Positions 49,464-60,900 of a stretch of DNA of 64,000 bases are shown in pieces; position 1 is the first letter of the stretch; each line of letters starts with the position of its first letter. The stretch is taken from contig CM051457.1 of NCBI GenBank assembly GCA_028274465.1, positions 69,042,496-69,106,495 on the forward strand, in the 5' to 3' direction. The stretch comes from Plantago ovata. Its lineage: Eukaryota; Streptophyta; Magnoliopsida; Lamiales; Plantaginaceae. The position numbers were made by a program, and so were the translations under genes. The notes beneath the pieces are model-generated. The model saw nothing but the letters and a program-made list of their open reading frames with translations, made no database searches and had not been told where the DNA came from.

Positions 49464-50217
49464 TTTTGCGATTTTATTTTTTAATTTTGTCTTTCCAATA
49501 TTTTTAATTAAAACACAAATAATTTAATCACTGATTTATTAAATATCATTTTTCAATAATTAAAATTAATTGTGAACGAATAAACTAAAAAAAATTGAAC
49601 TGATTTTCGATTTTTTTTTAATAATTCATACAATACAATTGTGTCTACTAATTTAATTTTAATTCCAGAATATATTTTACCTAGATTTTAATTAACATTT
49701 TAATTCACCGTTTAAATAAAAAAAAATTTATTTTTAATTTTAAAATTCATTTTGCCAAGAATTTAATTGACACCATAATTCAACATTTAAGTAATAAACG
49801 ATTTATTTTTAAATTCCAGAATTTATTTTGTTGTATAATTCAATTAACATATTATTTTTAATTAAACATTTAAATTAAAAACGCATAAGTATATGGCTGT
49901 GGCGTTTTTATTAAAAAGAATGAAGAAGAATTAAAAAAACCAAATGAGAGGAATGAAAACTTACCAAAACAAATAAAATTGAATCCTTTCCATAAGCTCA
50001 AAATTTTTGTCACGTGAAAGATCTTGATAATGAAATTGGGCTCACTTATACCCCTCATCCATCAAATTTTGAACATGATCAAATCTTTTCTTCGGCCCCT
50101 TAAGAATTGAATGGGTGGCGGCGTAGAACATGTCTCCTTCAAGTAGAACAATTTGTTGTTCTTCGATACTTGGGAGTTCATTTTTTCGAACTATACTACA
50201 TTATCAGTATATAATGA
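49464..50217 (-). other. AT-rich 5' end of the Helitron
   Basis: Very AT-rich, with repeated AATTTAATT-type words. A short minus-strand reading frame (about 50178-50040) is open but has no start codon in frame. No other feature is seen. Confidence 0.4.
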
Positions 50218-51268
50218 TATAATAACATAAAAAAAAACGCTCGGACCTCCACGCGCCTTCAATTTAGCCGCATTTTATTACTTTCCCCAATTTAGCCGCA
50301 TTCACCCTTACCCTTTCGTTATTTCTTTCTTCTCCTTCTTCTCTGATAATTCCTTTCTTCATTTCTTTCTTCTTTCATCTTCTCTCCGTTCCTTCCTCTC
50401 AATTCTCTTTTTACTCAACCATCTTTTCTTTGTGGATTCAAAAATCCAGCCGCGGGTTTCCCTCCGGCTACCTTGTTACGAACCATTTCTGCGTTTTGCC
50501 CAATCTAATCTAGATTCGTTAAGCAGGCCACGTGGATAGGCCAGGGTCTTCTTCGGCTAATGAGACCTCGATCCCGAAGCCTTCGGAGTATCTTTCTTCA
50601 GGCGGCGTATCTGACTGGACCGTCGGTGCGGCAATTGAAGTCCGGCGAATTCAATAACCGAGCAGACGCCGCTGTTCGGGGTGAGTGCGGGAAGGTTGGG
50701 TGCGTATATTTGCCATGCCTCAGAAATCGCAATTACTGTACTGATTATTCTAATTTATTTGTATTACAGCTTAATTGGTTTTGGAAGATGAAAGAAACTT
50801 AACTTGTTTATCTCACTGGACCTCGGTGCGGCAGTTGAAGTCCGGCGAATTCAATCACCGAGCAGACGCCGCTGTTCGGGCTGAGTGTGGGAGGCTTCTT
50901 CATTCTGTAGACGAGGAACAATATGGGAGCAAGTAAGCATTTTTTATTGTCGGGTTAGCTTGCCTCTTGATTTTGAGATCAGTGTTACTGCATACATTTT
51001 TCACTTTATAATTTTATGGACTGTTCTTTACTTTCTGCATTTGTCAATATATGATACTGCTGTATACATATGATGATGATTTCAATGTTTCATAAGTACT
51101 ACTACCTATGTTGATTTTGCCTTTGGTAGATACTCACTGTTTTCTTTTATTTGTTTGTTTGTTTTTTTTTTGTTTGTTTGTGGAATAGACATGTTGATGC
51201 ACCTTAAGTAGAGTAGAGAAATATAAGTTTAAACAAATATCCTCTTCGTTCTCTGATGATAATTGAGA
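50218..51268 (+). other. Leader-like region with an 80-bp duplication
   Basis: Pyrimidine-rich DNA (CTTTCTTCTCC and similar, 50320-50410) resembling a plant 5' leader, then two copies of an 80-bp block at 50614-50693 and 50815-50894 (about 90 percent alike) containing TTGAAGTCCGGCGAATTCAAT. Reading frames through it are short and not recognised. It could be the leader and a leader intron of the MRS2-like fragment that follows. Confidence 0.4.
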
Positions 51269-51691
51269 ATGACGGGTGGGTATGTTGTGCCTGTGGATCC
51301 TGCCACATCCGAGGGGTTGAAGAAAAAGAATGCTGGGCCAAGAAGCTGGATTCTATTGGATTCCTCAGGCGAAGAAATTATATTGGATGTTGATAAGTAT
51401 GAGATAATGCATCGCGTGCAGATACACACACGTGATCTCAGAATTCTAGATCCCCTCTTGTTGTACCCCTCTGCTATCCTTGGCCGTGAGAGAGCCATTG
51501 TTCTCAATTTAGAGGTTAGTCCAGAATGTCATGTAAAAGAAAACTCCTAAATATTGAATTCTATTAGAGAATCATTTTAGTGTTTGACGTTTGAACTGAA
51601 TATTTACTTCATAAGTTTGTACTTGTTTACTTACTTTTTTTTTCCCTCCTTTTGGGTGCAGCATATCAAGGCTATTATAACAGCTGATGAG
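51269..51691 (+). pseudogene. MRS2/CorA-type magnesium transporter fragment (exons 1-2 only)
   Basis: Exon 1 (51269-51514) encodes [42 protein letters not shown] and [10 protein letters not shown], and ends LNLE at a GTTAGT donor. Exon 2 (51662-51691) encodes HIKAIITADE and ends at GTGAGT. This matches the start of plant MRS2-3/MRS2-10-type Mg transporters, including the exon border. Full proteins are over 400 residues and end in two membrane helices with a GMN motif. None of that follows here, and a MITE-like element starts 40 bases later. The reading frame shown is intact, so the fragment is a recent or selected copy, but it cannot make a transporter. Confidence 0.85.
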
Positions 51692-51730
51692 GTGAGTGCT
51701 TGTAATTACTTGAGATTTCCTTGTGCTCTT

Positions 51731-52247
51731 CTATAAACAACCACATTCAAAATAACAGAATGCACAACCACAAACTTATATTACCCCTTGTGAAGAGAAT
51801 TCGGTGGAGGAGAATAAAAATATATGATGTGGAATTAACTGAACACAAATTTATTCATTGCATTTCCTTTAGTAGAGAATGTGAAAAAGACAACAGATTC
51901 AGAAGCTCTAAAAAATTTCATTGCTAATGATACTACTTGTTTGTAGGAACATTTAAGTTGCCACTTCAATTCATGGAGCACAAATAATCCTCCAACTGTG
52001 CAATTTATATCCAGAATGTCCCATCCCAACAATAAGTTTTTCTAATTTATGTGTGGTACTTTTATCCCGCTTGCAGTATTGGTTAGCCTGAATTGTGTAC
52101 TTCAAATTGATAAAACATAGTATCTTTTATGGTTGTGGCTGAGAGTCTCTACTTGGATATACTAAATATGCACATGCACAGTGACGTTATTGGGGTAATA
52201 TAAGTTTGTGGTTGTGCATTCTTGATTTTGAATGTGGTTGTTTATAG
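51731..52247. mobile_element. MITE-like element with about 57-bp terminal inverted repeats
   Basis: The left arm 51731-51787 (CTATAAACAACCACATTC...TTACCCC) and right arm 52192-52247 are inverted copies with only two or three differences. No ORF lies between. The arm length suggests a Mutator-type (MULE) origin, but the flanks (TGTGCTCTT against ATGGCTTTC) do not form a convincing 9-bp target duplication. Confidence 0.75.
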
Positions 52248-52510
52248 ATGGCTTTCGTATGTGGTATACATTAGTACATTTTTTTTAATCTGAAGACGGG
52301 GGAGTTGTTTTGTCTTGATTTTTAGGGACCATGTATTTGGGTTATTTAGTTCAATGATCCTTAGATAGACTATCGATCTTAGACGCTTTGTTGTGACCAA
52401 GACTCAGTTTGATTTGTCTCGCCCTCCTGAAAGACAAACATACGTCTTGGGAGGCACCCACTGCTGGACTAATGAAAATTAATGTTTGATGTGTCTTGGT
52501 GATAAAACGT

Positions 52511-52690
52511 GATATGTTGAGGCAGCTGAATGTGATCCAAGTTAACATCTTCGCTTATCATCTAAGCAGAGAGAAGTTCGGTGGGAGAGGTTGTGTGAGA
52601 ATTTATCTGCGCAAGGGAGATATATGGGTTGTGTATAGAAACTGGTGTTCGACTTGTGGTATACCCTTTTACCTTAAATTTTGCTGCTAG
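52511..52690 (+). pseudogene. DUF3444 (DnaJ-associated) protein fragment
   Basis: The plus frame reads LNVIQVNIFAYHLSREK, then GRGCVRIYLRKGDIWVVYRNW. This matches the DUF3444 core found C-terminal in plant DnaJ-domain proteins (pattern IYPRKGDVWALYKNW). Only about 60 codons are present, with no start and no neighbouring exons found. The family role is poorly known. Confidence 0.7.
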
Positions 52691-54445
52691 GTTTGTTCCA
52701 TGTCTTAAGGCCATTGCATGTACTTTAGTTAGTTTTGTGTATTATTTTTCTTATTATGTTAGTTAATCAAATGTGGATTTTTCCGTATTTACATGTAGAT
52801 CATGATCACTCAAAATTATGTTGACCTCTAGATTGCAAGCACTCACTACATAAAGTTCTTAGTTTCTCGATTTAGAACATTGTCATTCGTATTCTGAAGT
52901 AAGATTGCTCATAGATATGACAATATTTTGGTGCTAAATTGTATTGATCTGCTTGTCAATTCTTTTAACCGCAGTTTGACTAGAAAGAACTTAATGCTTG
53001 CACCTGTGCAAACTTATTCTGTGAAACGATGACTCATGGGTGTCTGGACTTGTTGTCGACGCCGGTTATTACTTCTATTCCTACTTTGACTTTTTTCGAT
53101 GAACGGCTTTCAACTTCGACTCCTAATTACTCTTAAACTATAATTATAAATTATTTAACGAAATTATATTATGGAGTAGTCACATTCGGTAATTTTACTT
53201 TTACTCAGTGTCATTATCACTATTGCAGAATTATTTTAAGTTGAGTTGTAACTTGAATATGGTTCAACATGATTAATCGTGTTGTAAAGTTGATAGAATT
53301 AATGGAATTGTGGAATTACGGAGGAAGATAGTTTTGGTTGTCAAATTAAAATGCTTGTGTTAGTATATGTCCTCGATGTGTAGTCTTATGTTTTTATTGC
53401 ACAACCTTCTTAAGAACTTAGTTATCATATGTCCTCGATGTGTTGTCTTATGTTTTTATTGCACGACCTTCTTAAGAACTTGGTTATCATATGTCCTCGA
53501 TGTGTTGTCTTATGTTTTTATTGCACGGCCTTGTTAAGAGTTATCCTATTAAACTAATCACTAATCATTGTGCAGGCTGCTGGACTGTTTCTAAGCAATA
53601 CACGAGAGAGTTTTCTTCCATCGATCCATCCAGGCGTACCTCGTATAGAAGTAGCAGATTTATATATCAACTGCACATAATTGAAGTGGAAATGATCATG
53701 ATTGGGCCAGAGAAAACTTCTAAACACAAGAGCTGGATTCTGGAAAGGTTGTGCAAGGCGCGTGTGCGGCTCGTAAAAGCTCGCGTACTGAGAGACCGAG
53801 CCCGATGTAGTTCTGAAGCGTTTTTTCTCTCTCCGTCTTTCAGTCTCTCAGGTCTTGAACTCATTCTCAAACTCGCAAACAAATAGTGTACTAGATATGA
53901 TTCCTTTCTTGGCTTTTCTTTTTTGTTACATTTGGTTCTGCATTGAACTTATTGATTTGGTTCTGCATTGAACTTATTGATTTTCTTTGAATCATATGTT
54001 AATTAAGCAAGTGTAGATGTGCTTATTTGGTTACATGGTAAATTTTGAGATGTCTAATCTCATACCACTGTGCTGCATAATATAATCTTCTTGATCAGTT
54101 CACTTCACAAATAAATGGTGTGCATTGAATATAGTACCATTCCTGCCTGTCTTTTATAATATTGTTTTTGCTTTGCAGCTTATTACTTTTCATCTCATTG
54201 TCTCAAATCACATGTAAAGTTGTAAACTGTGCTGGAAGATAAAGGATTAGTTAAGCTTTTAAGATTTCTTGTAAATTTTGAAATGTCAATTTAATACTGT
54301 GTCAATTTACTTTACATGCAAAAAGTTCACAGAAGTCTCAATCTTAACTGTGTCTTTGATTAGTTCAGTTTACAAACAAATGTTGTATGCATTTACTGTG
54401 AGTATTCATGTTGTTAGTAGTCTAATTTCATTAGCAATCTCTCAG
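52691..54445 (+). other. Unassigned spacer between gene fragments
   Basis: No recognised gene. It contains a three-unit tandem repeat (listed separately) and a plus-strand ORF at about 53560-53886 (KTSKHKSWILERLCKARVR) that I cannot place. A short direct repeat TTGGTTCTGCATTGAACTTATTGATT occurs twice near 53933-53983. Confidence 0.5.
53366..53546 (+). repeat. Three-copy 62-bp tandem repeat
   Basis: Units start at 53366, 53428 and 53490 (TATGTCCTCGATGTG...), with a few substitutions; the last is truncated. Confidence 0.9.
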
Positions 54446-55322
54446 GATTCCAGTTGTGGGAGGGAAAGATTTGGATTTGCACAAACTCTTCGTGGAAGTC
54501 ACTTCTCGCGGTGGTATCAACAAGGTAATTTTGATGTGTGATACTCGGGATACTCTCGATGAAAGTATGTTTGGAACTTACACGTTCAACTCAACTCATC
54601 GTGTACACATCATGAGGACAGGAAATGGAAAGAAGTTACTGCGGTTTTCAGCTTCACATCCTCAGCGACAAATGCTTCGTTCATACTTCGCAAATACTAT
54701 GTCTCACTACTTTACCACTATGAACAGACTGAAAGTGCATTATCAGCACAACAAACCAACGCAGCAGCGCCTTCACAGCAACAGGCAAATACTGCAGTAC
54801 CTGAAGGTTTCTATCCACATACTATCTTTCGCTTTTCTACCAACTACAATAGCTTGCATTCGTATATAACAAGATTTTCCTTTTCATCTTTTGCCTCTTG
54901 TAGTATCTTCTGCACCACTAACAGCAGAAGGATCTCCAGTTTGCAGCGTGATTGATGGAAATTTTGAAAGTGGATATCTTATTACTGTTAAGATTGGTTC
55001 CGAAGACTTCAAAAGTGTTCTTTATCAGGTCTCCCCGAGTAATGAAGCGCGTCAGTACCAAACCAGCAAAATCTTCCTCAAATGCAAATGGGATCTGTTA
55101 ATTTTATGAATCAGCCACCTCAAGCAAAGGTTGCGGTACCAAGGCGCAAGCGTAGGAAGAAGTGTGAAATCAAGAAGAGGGATCCAGCTCATCTGAAGCC
55201 TAACAGAAACGGTTACAACTTTTTCTTTGTGTAGCAGCATGCCCGCCTGAAGCCACACTATCATGGCAGGGATAGGGAGATTAGCCGGATGATAGGCGAG
55301 TTATGGAACAAACTACAAGGGC
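54446..55322 (+). pseudogene. ARID-HMG protein (HMGB15-like) fragment, broken
   Basis: Exon-like blocks: 54446-54524 (IPVVGGKDLDLHKLFVEVTS, the ARID DNA-binding start), 54616-54806 (DRKWKEVTAVFSF, then FILRKYYVSLLYHYEQ, ARID end), 54904 onward (VIDGNFESGYLITVKIGSED), and 55120-55310 with basic KRRRK-type linker and HMG box (KPNRNGYNFFF..QHARLKPHYHGRDREISRM). Intact plant ARID-HMG proteins bind DNA in the nucleus. Here frameshifts occur after about 55050, a TAG at 55232-55234 interrupts the HMG box, and homology ends after GELWNKL, losing the rest of the box and the acidic tail. The N-terminal exon is also missing. The first GT/AG intron is only about 91 bases. Confidence 0.88.
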
Positions 55323-55554
55323 CTGAAAGTGCAGTAAGCACCACCTGGCAGTAAACTACAAAGACCCGAAAATGATAAACTACTAAAGAATAGTTTAGGC
55401 GTTGGATTTTACAAAATCATTTTTTCTTTTTTCAAGGTTCTTTTCTTTCTAACGTTTTTCTTTTCCCCTCCATGGTTTAATTTTATTCATGGTACTCCAG
55501 ATCATGTCCTTATTTTATGGTTCACAGGTATCTAAATGAAGGCTTTCAGAAATC

Positions 55555-55968
55555 AAGGCAGGAAGCTTTTCCAATAGTGGATTGATTGTATTTGTTACTG
55601 CCAGGACAAAGGAGTTCTCCACAAAGATCTATGTCACGGTGAGAAATACACATGAAATAAGCTACAATATATTAAGTTATGTTGTCTACCCATCTAATGT
55701 GTATAGCATGAATGCAGCTAGAGAACATGCTAATTGATTCAGATGGGAATATTAAAATGATTTCGGCCTTTGCTCACATTTTTGGGTAAGCATAGCATAT
55801 AACCTGCTGGTTCAGCTTCCTTCTCCAAATGCTACAAATTTTTTAAAAATATGTAGGATGGCGGACTACTGCATACAACTTCTGGAAGTCCAAACTACGT
55901 TGCTCCTGAAATCCCTTTAAACAAGGGATACAATGGTGCAACCTCGGAAACATGGCCATGTGGATTCT
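55555..55968 (+). pseudogene. CIPK/SnRK3-type protein kinase fragment, broken
   Basis: Three exon-like blocks of a Ser/Thr kinase domain: about 55555-55640 (WIDCICYCQDKGVLHKDLC, catalytic HRD-type loop with HKD), about 55715-55790 (LENMLIDSDGNIK, then a degraded DFG region) and about 55857-55968 ([17 protein letters not shown], activation segment and APE motif). This spacing and wording match CBL-interacting kinases of the intron-rich clade. A TAG precedes WID, DFG is unreadable, and the N-lobe, C-lobe end and NAF domain are absent. It cannot be a working kinase. Confidence 0.85.
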
Positions 55969-56268
55969 AACGATAAGCTTTTATGATGCCACAGGTTTTT
56001 TAGATCAGTTCAGTGCATGTAGTTGAGAGAGCTCATAGTGATCCTTTGTTGTACAGATACCACACACAGTGCATGATGCCTGCACGTCCACTGAAATCCG
56101 ATGGCGGAGCTTTCTCTCTCTACGGCGGTGTCTCCCAATTTTATCAACAATAATGTTTCCTCTCTACATTCTTTTCAGTTTCTTACTGTTGATGGGTAAA
56201 TTATCAAGTCCTTCTAATACGTTCTAAAGCGTTCCTCTTAACTTCTGCCTCCTTCTATTGCAAGTGAT
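55969..56268 (+). other. Spacer up to the Tat element insertion
   Basis: Non-coding remnant after the kinase fragment. Nothing further is recognised. Confidence 0.5.
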
Positions 56269-57021
56269 GTCCTGAAAATAACTTGAGGGGTTGATTAGTA
56301 ACGGTTTTCAGGTTTGTCTAGTGATCAAACCGGGTAATCGACTTTACGGTTAGAGGGTTGAAATCCACTCTAGTGTATATAGTATAAAGTAGGTCAGATA
56401 TTGATTACCTTTTGAGTTGAATGATGTCCACTATTTATAGTGTTTCTCAAATAGTGATAGGATTCCTGGGATTACGCCAAGTGTACGGCTATGATTGAAT
56501 CTCAAGGCTAAAAGCCCATTAGCTGGCTTAATGGGCCTGGTCCACGTACCAAATTAGGGTTTCTTCAGGGGCAAGTATGTAATTTCATGCTTTTAGGAAC
56601 GTTTCAGGATCCTGTCCTGTTCCTTCGTCCGACAAGGTGTTCGATACAAGGCCCGACGTCCGAGGTACCGTCCGATATACGGTCCGATATCATGTGACCT
56701 TGTTCACTTCAGATGGGCTATGTAAAGACTTTCGTAGGATCCGACAAAATTGTGACTCGAGCGTCTCGTCCGATACCAAGTTATGTGTCGAACATATATC
56801 TTGAGGTATCGGACTTGAGATTTCGCCCGTTGTCCTTGGAGAGTCTCGCGCAATGTGTCGGACCCGTGCTCCGAGTAATCGGACCCATGCTCCGAGTAAC
56901 ACCTTTCTGGGAGTGATCTTTTGTCGGACTAGGGCTTATATGTCGGACATGTGTGCCCTAGTCGCCGACGTAAGTCGTCCCTTAGTTCGTACCGCGAACC
57001 GGACATAATCCAACATTAACA
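56269..57021 (-). repeat. 3' LTR of the Tat-type element
   Basis: Read on the minus strand it starts TGTTAATGTTGG after a purine tract and ends TTTTCAGGACA (753 bp). It contains a TATA box and many TCCGA/TCGGA words. The left boundary is inferred from the TG..CA rule, because the partner LTR is out of view. Confidence 0.75.
56431..56440 (-). promoter_or_regulatory. TATA box of the Tat LTR
   Basis: Minus-strand CTATAAATAG, in the middle to late part of the LTR as expected for the U3 promoter. Confidence 0.6.
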
Positions 57022-57034
57022 TATGTCCCCTTAG
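57022..57034 (-). other. Polypurine tract of the Tat-type element
   Basis: The minus strand reads CTAAGGGGACATA directly before the LTR start TGTTAATG. It sets the LTR edge and the element direction. Confidence 0.65.
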
Positions 57035-57568
57035 TTTCCAAGTATCTTGGAACAAGATAGTTGCGTAACTATCAGTAAAGTCCGAGTCCCCTGCGAGTCG
57101 TACTATTATTTGCGGTCGAAAATTTTCTAAGTTTTCATCCAAGTTCGTTAGTACTCCAACCCTCCTCTTTTCATTCCATTCCCCCCTCTCCTTTTTATAG
57201 TCTGAGTAATATAACACTCGGATAATAAAAAGGAGATATTTTGAAATTTGAAATGTCAAGATTCGGATTTTAGTATTACTTCTCTCGTCCGACTTAGGGC
57301 TTTCTCCAATCCGAGTAAGTCATCAATTTGCTCGACTTGATAAGCTTTTTCTCACGCTTACTTCCGAGTGTAGTAGCTTCTTTGTCCGAGTAAGCCATAT
57401 CGATTATTAGCGACCTTGAAATAGCGACGTTTGTCTCGATTTTTGCGAAGTTTGGGGTCAAACTGTCTTTTCATCAGAACTTTTAATCTGGACCGTTGAT
57501 TCCGACTCATCTAACGTCCAAGATGATTGCTGACGTCAGCGACGATTCATATTTCGGGGTTGCCCTTC

Positions 57569-57576
57569 TATAAATA
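57569..57576 (+). promoter_or_regulatory. TATA box of the antisense gene
   Basis: TATAAATA in CTTCTATAAATAGGGG on the plus strand, inside the Tat element and opposite to its LTR promoter. A C/A-rich start region follows about 30 bases on. The spacing to the leader exon and the intron donor at 57714 is reasonable. Confidence 0.65.
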
Positions 57577-57910
57577 GGGGTTGATAAGCTCATTTCTTCA
57601 CTTTTCGCAAACTGCAAAATTTCTCTCACTAGAAATTTGCTCCCGATCCGATAAACGCGTCCGATACCCGTCCGAGTTCTGCATCCAGATTCCAACTTTC
57701 AACCTTTTTTCCAAGTAAGTTTCTTCTCGAATTCTGCTGCTTTTACTTTGCGTATTTTTTCTTTTTTATCTTTCCCCTTTTCTTTTTTCCCCTTCCTCAC
57801 AACGTGCTCTTTAACACTTTGAGGACTTAACAAAATATACTAAAATAACCTCTCGGACGAAACCAACCAATTATCTGATAATTTTGTTCTATTTCTTCCT
57901 CCCTTCCTAG

Positions 57911-60900
57911 GATGTCCGAGAGAAGAAACGCGAACGAGTCAACTAGGTCAGAGAACGTCGACATGTCGGATATCGACATGGTTGACCTATCTTTCCTCGA
58001 TGAAGGCTATGTCGCGCCTCCATCTGCTAATCTGCCCTCCAGTTCGGCTCCGATGCCCGAGCTTGTTAAATCGGATGGGCACCTTACCGATGCGTCCGAG
58101 GAGGATGATCTGGGTATTACTCGCCCAGATCGTCGTGACATTCTGAGCCGGAGGCAAGAACTTCAGGTTAGATCTCCTTCCCCGGTTCCAGCTCCCCCTA
58201 CAAGAATTCCTCACGATATTATGATGGGGGCGGCGCGAGTCGCCGGGCATGCCTATCGGACCTCTGAGCGGGTTCCTATGCCGCGCTCTCCTGAAATTAC
58301 AGAACTTTCCAGTGACTCGGAGGGTTCTCCGAAAGCCTTGGAGATACCGGGTCTGACTGACCCGACAGTGGTCCGATCTGTGAAACCTGTGAGCAGCGTT
58401 CTCCCAAAAGGTTTCAGATCTCAGACCGTCCTAGAGAGTTCTGAAGATGACGAGACACTGGCGAGCCGATCGAAGTGGGCTCCGAGTTCCTCAGGTGTCG
58501 GGCAGTCAAACCGGGCCAGTTCTTCTGTCGGCGATGGAACTGTGCCTCGAGACTTGATTGGACCGGATCTCATCCCCGGCCATCAAGGTGAGGACGAGGA
58601 TGATGATGAATACGATGACGACGACGAGGCCGAGGAGGACGAAGAAGGGCCGAAACAAGATGTTCCCCCGTTGGAGTTGAGCTTGACGCCAAGGCCGGGT
58701 CATCAAAAGAACTAAGCGTGGGGAATTAAAAGGCACCGAGGCGAGGCGAAATAAATTCCCTCAGCCTGTTTCTGTTGTAACTCACCCGGACCCGAACGGC
58801 GAGTTAAATGAACTTGGGACAACTCCTACCTGTGCTTCGACCGTCCATGAGTCCGAGCTTTATCGGATCCGCTATGAATACTCAATACCGGACTCACTCG
58901 AGATCGTGGCACCCGATACCAAATACGCCTTTTATAATCCTCCCGCCGGCTACATGTAAGTGCATTGATGTCACTTGAGCGAGGGTGGCGAGTACCCTAT
59001 CATGAGGGTTTTAATGATATCTTTAACGCTCTCAGATTTAGTCCGTACCAGCTCATCCCGAGTGCTTTAGGCACGTTGATGTGTTTCGGGGTTTTCTGCC
59101 ACATTCGAGGAGTGGAGATTAACTTCCGAAACTTCAATCAAATATTCCGAGTTGCCAAGAGCCCGGGCAACGATGATTTCTACTTTTTCAAGGCTCACGC
59201 GGGGTTTGCATTTATCCTCGACGCCCCTTCTTCGGTCGGTTGTAAGTGGTGGAACCGGTACATTTTTGTAAGAAAATTAAGGACTGCCGGGATGTCGGAT
59301 GCCGATGCCGCAACTCTGTCGGACTGGGGCTTTCCCAAAAAGTTCTTCCGGGGTATGTATACGGACTCGCAACCTCTTCTCAATCGTCTCGACAACTGGG
59401 TCGCCGAGTTTAAAAAGGAGAATAAGGCCAACCCCATCCGATACTATTATTACGGTCTGATTCTTCAGCCGTTACCCTATCTCGCCGGTCTGACTGGTCC
59501 GGTTGAAACTGGTGTTAGTACCAGTTTTGGTAAGTCTAAGTCTTTCTATTTTATTTATTTATTTATTTATTTTTTTTTTTTACAAGTTTCTATGCTTTAT
59601 CCTTCTCGGAACGTTTCGCATATCGGACTAACTTTCTTTGTTTTCTTTGCAGACTTTTGGCTTAAGTACATCATGGGACATATCGCTGCTGCATCTCGGG
59701 CTAATAGGGAAAAGCAGAGACAAATGGTTGAAGAAAACTTGCTAAAACAGCAAGTGCAAACTCCTGCTTCCTCCCCGGCCTCTCTAATCCAAAGAATGCG
59801 GCCGACTACCATGAGCTAGAAAAGGAGTCCGAGAAGGAGGGGACCCCTCCATGCCCGCCATTCCAACTCCGAGGCCTAATGTCGGCCAGGCTAAGGGGCA
59901 GCAAGCTCCGACTCCCTCTGCTCAACAGGGAAGAAAGCGAGCTGATCCGAAAGGAAAGAGGGTTGCCTCAGACCCGGTTGAAGTGGATGGTAGCAGTCCG
60001 CAGAGGAAGAAGGCCCGTGCTGATGAGGTCGAGTTTGTCGATCTCGCGACAAAGGAGGGCCGAGATGCTGAGGTCTCGCGCCTCGTGTCCATGGATGAGT
60101 ACGACCGTGCTCATGCCCTCGAACAGATAAGCCGACAGGTAGTTGCTTTTTCTTTCCAATCTTTTACAAGTTCTTTGGCATCTCTTTTTCAGTATTCTAA
60201 CTTGTTTTTTTTCCTTTGTAGCTCAACTGCTCGTCCGAGCGATCAACGACCTGGCTGATAAAAGGTTTGAATCCGAGTCTCGGACCAAGGAGCTTGAAAA
60301 GAAGGCCGAGATGGCGGCCTCTAAGGTCGAGACGTTGGAGGCCGAGGTCCGTATGCTTCGTAGCAAGAACTCGGACATGGCAAAGAAAGTGAGCGCGAAG
60401 GCCGCAAAGCACCGGTCTTTCAAAGATTCGTTCTTTGGAATCGGGGCTACTCTGCATCGCTTCCGGGAGAAGCTGGTGGAAAAACTAAGATTTGCCCGAG
60501 TTGAGGCGGTCGAGGACTTCTATGCCTCGGTCTCCTATTTATTCGGAAAGCAACAGGCGCAGGAAGAAGGTCGCGAGGAGGGCTTCAGGTCATGTCTCGG
60601 GCAGATGATACGACTCGGGTACGTCAAAGAGGGTCTGACTCTCAATCCTAACAACCTCTCGGCCGCCAAGCTTGACGATACCAAAAGGGGTGACTTTTCC
60701 GACTACCCGGACCGGGACATCACTGATGAGGAGATTGAAGGGGACGAGTTTGGCGCCGTTGTTTCGAAAGACGGTCCAAACTTCCCAGTGCGACCTGGTT
60801 CTTACCCGACTTGGTTTCCTGAAGTCTTGAGAAGTGGTCTATTCGCTCCGTTCAAAGCGAACGAGGCTTGGAACTGCAATTTCTTAACTCTCCCGGGACC

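Larger units (their letters stand above)
33560..50217 (-). mobile_element. Autonomous-type Helitron (decayed), minus strand
   Basis: The 3' end is clear: minus-strand hairpin CCGTGGC-ATC-GCCACGG (33571-33587), seven bases, then CTAG (33560-33563), followed by T. Inside are a RepHel pseudogene and an RPA70-like gene, the standard plant Helitron gene pair. The 5' end is less sure. The best candidate is TC at 50217/50216 (minus TCATTATATACTGAT) preceded by A, so the flanks together give A|T, the usual Helitron target. At about 16.7 kb it is long but within the range of plant Helitrons. If the 5' end is wrong, the tRNA-like cassettes and the three-exon gene would lie outside the element. Confidence 0.75.

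Noticed and set aside
50040..50178. A minus-strand exon near the Helitron 5' end (LPSIEEQQIVLLEGDMF)
   Set aside because: It reads like protein but has no start in frame and no partner exon, so it was not listed as a gene.
53560..53886. ORF in the gene-fragment region as a real gene
   Set aside because: There is no recognisable domain, no clear start context and no conserved neighbour exon.
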